In this document: positions 49,201 to 58,200 of the stretch, piece after piece
Numbering within the stretch: position 1 is the first letter of the stretch
Layout of the letters: each line of letters starts with the position of its first letter
DNA from: Siderastrea siderea
Lineage: Eukaryota > Cnidaria > Anthozoa > Scleractinia > Rhizangiidae
Length of the DNA stretch: 64,000 nucleotides
Direction: 5' to 3'
Assembly (NCBI GenBank): GCA_964030785.1
Contig: OZ034975.1
Coordinates: 38,303,569-38,367,568, forward strand
Notes under the pieces: generated by a model
Seen by the model: the letters and a program-made list of their open reading frames with translations, nothing else
Told to the model about the DNA's origin: nothing
Databases searched by the model: none
Translations under genes and position numbers: made by a program

Positions 49201-52200
49201 AGTAATCACTAGAAATCCCTCAATATTCTAATCCTGGTTGCCTCTTAATTCTGCTGTCGGTGTTGTTCTATGAAGTATACGTTAAGTAACGTTGTATGAC
49301 AATTCTTCCAGATGCACCAACTGTGACGATCCAACAGTGCTCTACTCCAGTAGCTGAGGATGATAATGCAACACTTGATTGCAGTGCTACTGGTAACCCT
49401 GTTCCAAGTACGGCATGGCTCAGAACAAATACAAGAGCGATTTTATCGTACAGCAAGATTCTGGACATTCCAACTATTCAGCGAAGTCAATCTGGCAATT
49501 ATGAGTGCCTGGCTTGGAATGGTATTGGAAACAACAACACGAAATCCTGTTCAATAGATGTACATTGTAAGTAGCATTTTTTTTGCTCACAGAAAGAGAA
49601 TAGAGGTTTCAAGTTGATGAATGTTTGAAGAAAATCGTCTGTATCATTAGTAATAAAGAGAATATGAGTGAGGACAATGGCACGTTATTCTAGCTGAATT
49701 TGTTTGGTTAAACTAAACGGTTTCACCCCTGATAATCACTAATGACCTCAAATGAATCGCTAGCTTGACGTAGTGGAAGACACTGCAAAATTACATGTAT
49801 TTACCAAAAAGATCTAATTTGTAAGCTTTTGTTGTGCCCTTTATCTAAAAGCAATTTTTATTGAGAATGATAGAAAAGGTCTTGCTTGATTGGTATTGTG
49901 GCACTTTGAAGGGTAAAGAGTTTGAATTAAATCAGATATAACGGTTAAAATTCGCGTTTTAATTTAGCTGGACGGCAGTCATTAATGTTTATTCATATGG
50001 TATGCTCAGTTCGTCCAGAAATTACCAAACCTCAACATGACATTTGGAAGATACTGAATGGAGAAAGCACCAACATTGAATGCCGAGCCGACGCAAGTCC
50101 TCGTGCACAGTATGTGTGGAAGAAAGCAATTGGAGGAGTTGTTGTCCATCACAGATTTCTCCAGCTAAATAATGTCGATGATAGTGATGATGGATATTAT
50201 ACTTGTACAGCAGAAAATAGCCTGGGTTCTGTCAACTTCACTATTTTGGTTCAAGTTGCAAGTAAGTTCCATTTACATTCCAATTTTCACGTTGAAATTC
50301 CTAGGAATAGTTACTGACTGATTGGGAGATTGATTTTCTCCGTCAAGTTAGTTGTTTAACCTTACTCGTGCCACACCTCATATGCACCATGAAGCCAATG
50401 ATTGCCTTTACGTGATACAGCCACCCTCAAACTATTCGCTCAAGCATTCATTGAAGTTTACCACCAAAACTTCTGTGTGCATTTAGTTTACGAGCAGAAG
50501 GAAAGTGGTGTGTTACCTGTTTGTTAACAAAGCATGAAAGTATAGAAATATAAGCGTTTGTTTTGGGACGTTAGCGTACCGCGAAAATCTTGTACAACAT
50601 AGATTTTTTTTCATAGGGTTGCTACAGTCAGAAAATCAGTTACCTATAGCAGAAAGGCAAAAACATTAGGAGGTCACCAACTTCGGGCCCACTTCGTTTT
50701 CGAAATAAAGCACATGGAAAATTACCTTAATTTTGACAAATCGGTCCTTGTAACTCGACATGACGTCAGTGGTTGTTAGTTGAAAAGTATTTGGACGTAC
50801 ATTCAAAAATCACACCCCCACCATGGTACAAAGGGGGGGGGGGGGCGTTATGTTACAAATATTTGGAAAAGATTTCACTTTAGTAAAAAAGCCTGTGATG
50901 TGCTCTGCAAGATGGGGTACACATTATGGGTTGAGGCGTTGCTGGGGGCTTGTGACGTCATCCAAGATGGCGGCCAATTTGGGCGCCATCTTGGAGTTTA
51001 CCGAAAATAAGAAATTGTCAAAATACGTTGACAATTGAAACATTTTGATGCTGGACATGTAGAAGATGACAAAATTAAACATTTTGCTGCTTTTTATTCA
51101 CATTTTTTGCTTTTTTCACCTAAAAAGGGTAAGTAACACGCATTTTTCTTCAAAATTGGCTTGACCACCTGCTACTTATGACGTCATATCTCGTAACCAT
51201 AGCAACCGATTCTCACCAAACATGTGTTGAAGGGATATGCACACAGCAGCTGAAAACGGCAGATCTAGATAATAATTATTCTTTCTATAATTCATTTCTA
51301 TAATTCGTTAATAGTAATTCGCAAATCATTTTACGCCCGAGGGTTAAAATGATTCGCTGTATACCCACTCTGTTAAGTTAATAATTTGAGCCTCTGTCAT
51401 CCTTTCAATTAATCTCAACCATTTAGATGGCTTCAAGGCAAGACGCAAGTGGGTCTGAACTGGAAGTACCCGATTTCCGAATTAATTAAGTTGCGGTTTA
51501 CTCGGTAATTAAATTTCTGTCAACAAAGCGAGGTTAATGGGGATCAAATAGGATACATGTCAGGCTCATATTAAGGCTTGACGAGTGACGAATTTCATGA
51601 GTCACATGTTTAGGTCATTTGAGAATACGGTCTCTTCGAGGTTAAAATAGAACTGCCGGTCGATGACTCCGAGGAAAGTGCTGTTCGTCCACTTCTCGGA
51701 TAAAAGCCAGGAATTGTTAGATTGTAACAAACAGAAAGAAGTTCCCCGCCCGCTTTCCGGATGATATTATAACAACAACGACAATTTATTTCGATATTCC
51801 CACATGGGAAGCAAAGTGAAGCGCGCGAAATGCCCCGTACCAAGGAAAGTACGAAATCGTGCCTTCTTCGTTTGGTTTATTTGCGATATTTCTTCGCCAT
51901 GCGCCGAATTTGCGGTTATTTAAAGAAGAGACGTTTGGAAGGTTTTCAGCCTCGACGGGTGAAGCTGTCGGCTTGCACTCACATGGCCGTGAGTTCGATC
52001 CCTGAAATTGCCGTTTGGTGACGCCACTGCCATCTTCTATTGTATTTTCTTGCCGATCTCACCAAGCAGCTCCTCAAAAAAGGTAAGCCCTAGCTTTGAG
52101 TCAGTGTTGAGTTCACTGCAATCAATTCTGACGCTGTACTGTCTTATGTAATCACAACACAAAATGAAAGGAATTTGGAAAAAAAATTCTAGATGTTGTG

Positions 52201-55200
52201 TTTTTGAAAGTGATTTGCGATCGTTTTATTAGGTCGCGTCTTTTGTAGCAAAATTGTTCTTTGATACGATCCTTGCGTTGCAAGGAATAAAAAATAATGA
52301 GTTGTTCATCGACCCGCGCTTTTGCGCCATTGTCACACAGTGGGCTTTGCGAGAATGGAAACACTTTGAACAGCGGTTTTCCAATGAGAATTCAAAATGG
52401 CGTACATTGCCCAAAACAAGAAAATTAGTACTGGGAGATTTCATTTTGGCGTTAAATTTCCGCTATTTAAAGGCCGAGACAGACCTCAATGGAAGGTAAT
52501 TGAATGGCGAAGACGTAGAAATATAATTGTTGATGAAATATGTCCAGCTTATTCTGACCGTGCTGAAATTGGGAGCCTGAAAGTTCAACCTCAATTCTCA
52601 ATTACAACCTTTCCTGAGGAGTTAATACTTAGTGTACTCCTGGGCGTTTCCAATTTCTTTCCCATTTAGAAAGAAACGATATATTTGCTGTGTGGAAACG
52701 ATTTCTGTAATCTTATTTTATTTTATTTATTTATTTTTGTTTTGGAAGAAAGATCCAAGATTGCTTTTGTCTAGGAGATTTTGTGACCGAAACAATAGAC
52801 TGGGTGATTTAATTTTTAAATTTTTGGGTATCCAGGAGTCTAATCAGTGTAGAACTATTTGACACTGTTTCAGGTATATATTAACATATGATGATTTTTC
52901 TTCCTTGAAAATGATATCAAGATGATATCGAAAGGTTGTATAATTTCCAATTCACTTATTGTTATCTTGGGGTCTCACAGATACATCATGATGTAGAGTT
53001 GACATGCATGCCTACATCTGCAGTTTTCGGGCTTTACCTCGGTGTAAGAACCTGTGAAACTCACGGATGACGTAAAACAAAGGAAACAAAAACATTTTAA
53101 ACAATACCGTACAGCAAAACAAAAGCCAACAAACAAAGAAAATCTTGTCAGGTTCTTACACCGAGGTAAACCCAGTTTTGGTTGTTGTAGTCATGAATTC
53201 TTTTAGATAAAATTGGTCTTTCTGGTCGTAATGGGATTCTTGAACATGACTTTTTTCAAGCAATTTTTATTCTTTCTTCCCATTTTTATGATGTTTTTTA
53301 TCCTGCTGAATATAACATTTTCCTCCTGTTTAGGTTCATAGCTACTTGATCATTTGACTTACATAACATCTAGCTATAGTAACACAAGAAACAGCAAAGA
53401 ACTAAACCCCTGAAAAGTTAACATTGGTGTTCATATTAGACCTCACCTGAGAGTTTGATTACAGCTGTAAGAGAGTTTTATACTGTTAAAATAAAAATGT
53501 TACTTTTTTCCTCTAGGTCAACTGGAATTTAAGATTATTTGGAGTTTTTACTCAATGAGGAACTTAATAGTATCCAACTTTGTGCATTGTATATGTAACT
53601 GCAAAATACTCAAACAACTTCTGGATTCTACTGGGGTGGTTGCCTACAAAGCTGATTCACCACAAGATGCAAACGATGCACTGAGAAGTTAAGGCCCAGT
53701 TAACCTTGGCGTCAGTGTAACTGTGTAAAAGAAGGAAGGACATCAAACAGCAGATGCAAAACACAGTATCTGTGTGAACTCAATGTCAGGTGTGTAAAAC
53801 TGATCATGTTTTTTTTTTTACAAAATAATTAACATGGCACTGCCTTTTCAGGATTTGTTTTATTGTCTGTACCATTTTTGGGACATAAGCTTAAGCCTGC
53901 AAGAGTAGGTTTAAGGCCTAAGGCACATTGTTGGTGAAGTTGGCAGCCAAATGAGTTTACCATCATAGACAAAGTTTGCTAAAATCCTATCACTGAATTG
54001 TGGTTTTCAGTGTCACCATTTTAGACCAATTAAGAAATATCAAGTCAAAATGTTCTGCATGTAATTCATTAGTAACTTAATATATATCATTGCTTAATGC
54101 ATGCACTGTCATTTTTCAGGTTCCATGGAAAGAGACCTTAGGAAATTAAAAAGATACCATGGAACATGCTCTACCAATATTAAATATATGAAGAATGCCT
54201 ACTGAGATTTGAATCCTGCCAAGAATATGACTCGCACACTACATTTTGCCTTAGTGGTGTTGATGTAATGCCAGAGTGTACTGCATTTTGCCTTATTTTA
54301 ACAGTCCCTTCCAACTTGAAAACTACAGTTAGTAACAAAGTTAACATTAGTGTCCCAGAGATAGGTCACCTGTCGACAACTGTTACCTTTAGCAATCCCT
54401 TAAACTATTTTAAGTCTCAGTTACTAATAAGGGGAACAGTAGCATCCAGATGTATTGTCGGAGTGTGCGACTGTTACCTTTAACAATTCCTTTCCATTTT
54501 AAGTCTCCGTTACTAATGTGGGGAACAGTAGCATCCAGATGTATCGTCGGAGTGTGCAACTGTTACCTTTAACAATTCCTTTCTATTTTAAGTCTGAGTT
54601 ACGAACAAAGGGAACAGTAGCACCCAGATGTATCGTCGGAGTGTGCAACTGTTACCTTTAACAATTCTTTTCTATTTTAAGTCTCAGTTACTAATGAAGG
54701 GAACAGTAGTATCCAGATGTATCGTCGGAGTGTGCGACTGTTACCTTTAACAACTCCTTTCTATTTTAAGTCTCAGTTAACTAATGAGGGGAACAGTAGC
54801 ATTCAGATGTATCGTCGGAGTGTGCGACTGTTACCTTTAACAATCCCTTTCTATTTTAAGTCTCAGTTCCTAATGAGGGAACCAGTAGCATCCAGATGTA
54901 TCGCCGGAGTGTGCAACTGTTACCTTGAACAATTCCTTTCTATTTTAAGTTTCAGTTACTAATGAGGGGAACAGTAGCATCCAGATGTATCGTCGGAGTG
55001 TGCGACTGTTGCCTTTAACAATCCCTTTCTATTTTAAGTCTCACTTACCAATGAGGGGAACAGTAGCATCCAGATGTATTGTCAGAGTGTGCGACTGTTG
55101 CCTTTAACGATTCCTTTCTATTTTAAGTCTCAGTTAGGGTACTAATGAGGGGAACAGTAGCATCCAGATGTATCGTCAGAGTGTGCAACTGTTACCTTGA

Positions 55201-58200
55201 ACAATTCCTTTCTATTTTAAGTCTCAGTTACTAATGAGGGGAACAGTAGCATCCAGATGTATCGTGAGAGTGTGCGACTGTTGCCTTTAACAATCCCTTT
55301 CTATTTTAAGTCACAGTTACTAATGAGGGGAACAGTAGCATCCAGAAGTATCGTCGGAGTGTGTGGCTGTTACCTTTAACAATCCCTTTCTATTTTAAGT
55401 CTCAGTTACTAATGAGGGGAACAGTAACATCCAGATGTATTGTCAGAGTGTGCGACTGTTGCCTTTAACGATTCCTTTCTATTTTAAGTCTCAGTTAGGG
55501 TACTAATGAGGGGAACAGTAGCATCCAGATGTATCGTCGGAGTGTGCGACTGTTACCTTTAACAATCCCTTTCTGTTTGAAGCCTCAGTTACTAATGAGG
55601 GGAGCAGTAGCATCCGGATGTGTCGTCGGAGTGTGCAACTATTACCTTTAACAATTCCATTGTATTTGAAGTGTCAGTTGCTAATGAGGGGAGCAGTAGC
55701 ATCCAGATGTATCGTCAGAGTGTGCGACTGTTGCCTTTAACAATCCCTTTCTATTTTAAGTCTCAGTTACTAATGAGGGGAACAGTAGCATCCAGATGTA
55801 TCGTCGGAGTGTGCGGCTGTTACCTTTAACAATCCCTTTCTATTTTAAGTCTCAGTTACTAATGAGGGGAACAGTAGCATCCAGATGTATCGTCGGAGTG
55901 TGCAGCTGTTACCTTTAACAATTTCTTTCTATTTTAAGTCTCAGTTACTAATGAGGGGAACAGTAGCATTCAGATGTATTGTCGGTGTGTGTGACTGTTA
56001 TCTTTAACAATCCCTTTCAATTAAAAGTTAGCTACTAATGAGGGGAGCAGTAGCATCCAAATCTGTCATCACAGTGTGTGGCTGTTGCCTTCTGCCTGGC
56101 AGTATCAAACAATGAAAACCAATAGTCAATATAATCAATAACAATCAATTCCAATTAATTGACTGGTTATGGAAATCAATACAATTCAAAGCTTAAAAGT
56201 TGAGTGACTATTAATTGTTATTGACTATCATTGATTAATATTGATTTTGATTGGAATTAATTCTCGGTTCATATTTGCACACAACATGTTAATAATTTAT
56301 TGGCAAATGATAATAAAGTTTATTTTTTCTAAACATAGTTCTTAGGTTTAGCATTCCTTAGATCACTATTTACAAAGAACATGCAAGTTAAAAAAGCCTT
56401 TGATGGTGTCACAATGATGTCATTTCATGACCTGTTTCTATAAATCCTATTCCTGGATCTGTACTTATGCTAGTGTAGGTCTAGAGAATTGGGGCAAACA
56501 ATGATATGTACAGTTAAGTGAGGAAAGATTAAAAATAAATTGTTACTAGCTGTAGCAGGTATTTTAAGGTCTGCATTTTTGCTGTGTTATGTTATATTTT
56601 GTTTTATTATAATTTTTTTTTGCAGGGTGGGGGGGGGTTGGTGAGGGGGCATTTCACTTTCCCATGTGTCACAATTATTAGAAGTCCCTGGATGTTTTTC
56701 TATAACAGTGATAACAATAACAGTTTCGTTAAACTGCAGTTTAGTCCATTCGGTACAATTTTAAATTGCCATATACTATAATATTTGAGTTCAACATTGT
56801 GGTAGAACAAGGTTGAAATGCTGCAGATTTAATACCAGTTTTAATACTGTGACTTCGGCATCGTGCACGAGGCCAGAGTGATGGTGAAGGAAAGAGAACC
56901 GTCAAACTCCCGAATTGGACAAATGCCAAAGGCAAGCCCGTAAAGTGACATTTCTTCGTTGGGACGTTATTCTTAGGCGATTTTTAGATGTTCCTGTTAA
57001 GCGCCCGGAAACCACTGCTTTTCTTGGGCAATCGAATTAAGTGCTGTGAAGTGAAACTTGCAACCAGTAGCATGGCCAACAATTAGAACGCTGAGGATGA
57101 AATCACGATGTCAGCAAGGGGAAACCGGTCGTTTCGCCTACGATATATTTTGTTATTGTTTTTATCTGCTAACGTCTTAAATGCCGAAAGTAAATGAATT
57201 ATATACTATTTTTCGTTCTTAAAGCGTGTTACCCTAGGAAAAGAAAAAGCAATATATTTAATTTCTCGTTCTCGAAGCGCGTCAAAGGTTAACCAACTGG
57301 CCTTGGGCGAAAAGACTCGTAGGCGAAACGACCGCCAGCCTGCGCGCAGACGTCTGGGAGACTAAACGACGGCAAGCGTAGGAAGGAATAGTTTCCTCAG
57401 TCTTAGTACAAATTCAGACGGCAAAGCGAATGGCCTGTTCAGAGGACAGATTATTAGACTGCAAGCAGACTCTCTTTTGCTCTAAAATCCGTGCAGAACG
57501 AAGCGCAAATAGCGAGCGCGAGCGAACACGATTTGAGACTGCTCGCAGTCTAACAGATGTGAACGAAAGTTTTATCTTTTTTGTTACTGTTACTGTTTCT
57601 TTCTTTCGTAGAGAAAGCGTATCGAGTTTCTGTGAATAATTCTCGATATATTCGCGATTTTGTTAAAAACGGGAGAAAGACCATGTTGTATTTATAGATT
57701 CTCTTCAAGTATTTCTCTCAGAACGTCCGATCACATACCAACAAATGACCTCTCCGGAGAAAGGAGAGGCGGTGAAACCGCTCGCGAGCGCTACGATCCT
57801 CTAGAGAAATAAGAGGCTATTCATAGCCTATTGTCTTATTGTTTGTTAACAGCCACAAAAATAAATTTGCCGTTGCGATCAACTTGCAAAAAGGTCTGTG
57901 ATATTTATTCAACAACAGTGTGTTTCCGGTAACAGAAAAGCTTTGTTGACAGCGAAAGCGGCGGATTTTAACACCTATTGCTTTCGCGGCGCCTTGATCA
58001 AAATTCAAATATGAAAGGAATGCGGGGTCCACAACCCCGCATTCCTTAATGTACTGCCAGTTAGACCCCGTAGCGTCTCGTCATGTTGGCAGCGCCGTGG
58101 AGCTAAATAACAGCGGAATTCGATAAAGCATGGGAAGAAATGTTGGAGAGAATTAAACTTCCACAGTACAGAATTTCTTCAATTTTCATAAAACGTAGAT

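Noticed and set aside
52229..52669. Candidate exon or gene around 52240-52660
   Set aside because: The frames are fairly long and look once-coding, but no splice-consistent join in phase with the Ig-SEA gene and no recognisable family; left as unassigned.
54311..56095. Minisatellite as a repeated coding exon (ORFs of 69-81 aa)
   Set aside because: Frames break between units because periods vary (about 88-94 bases) and no splice signals bracket units.
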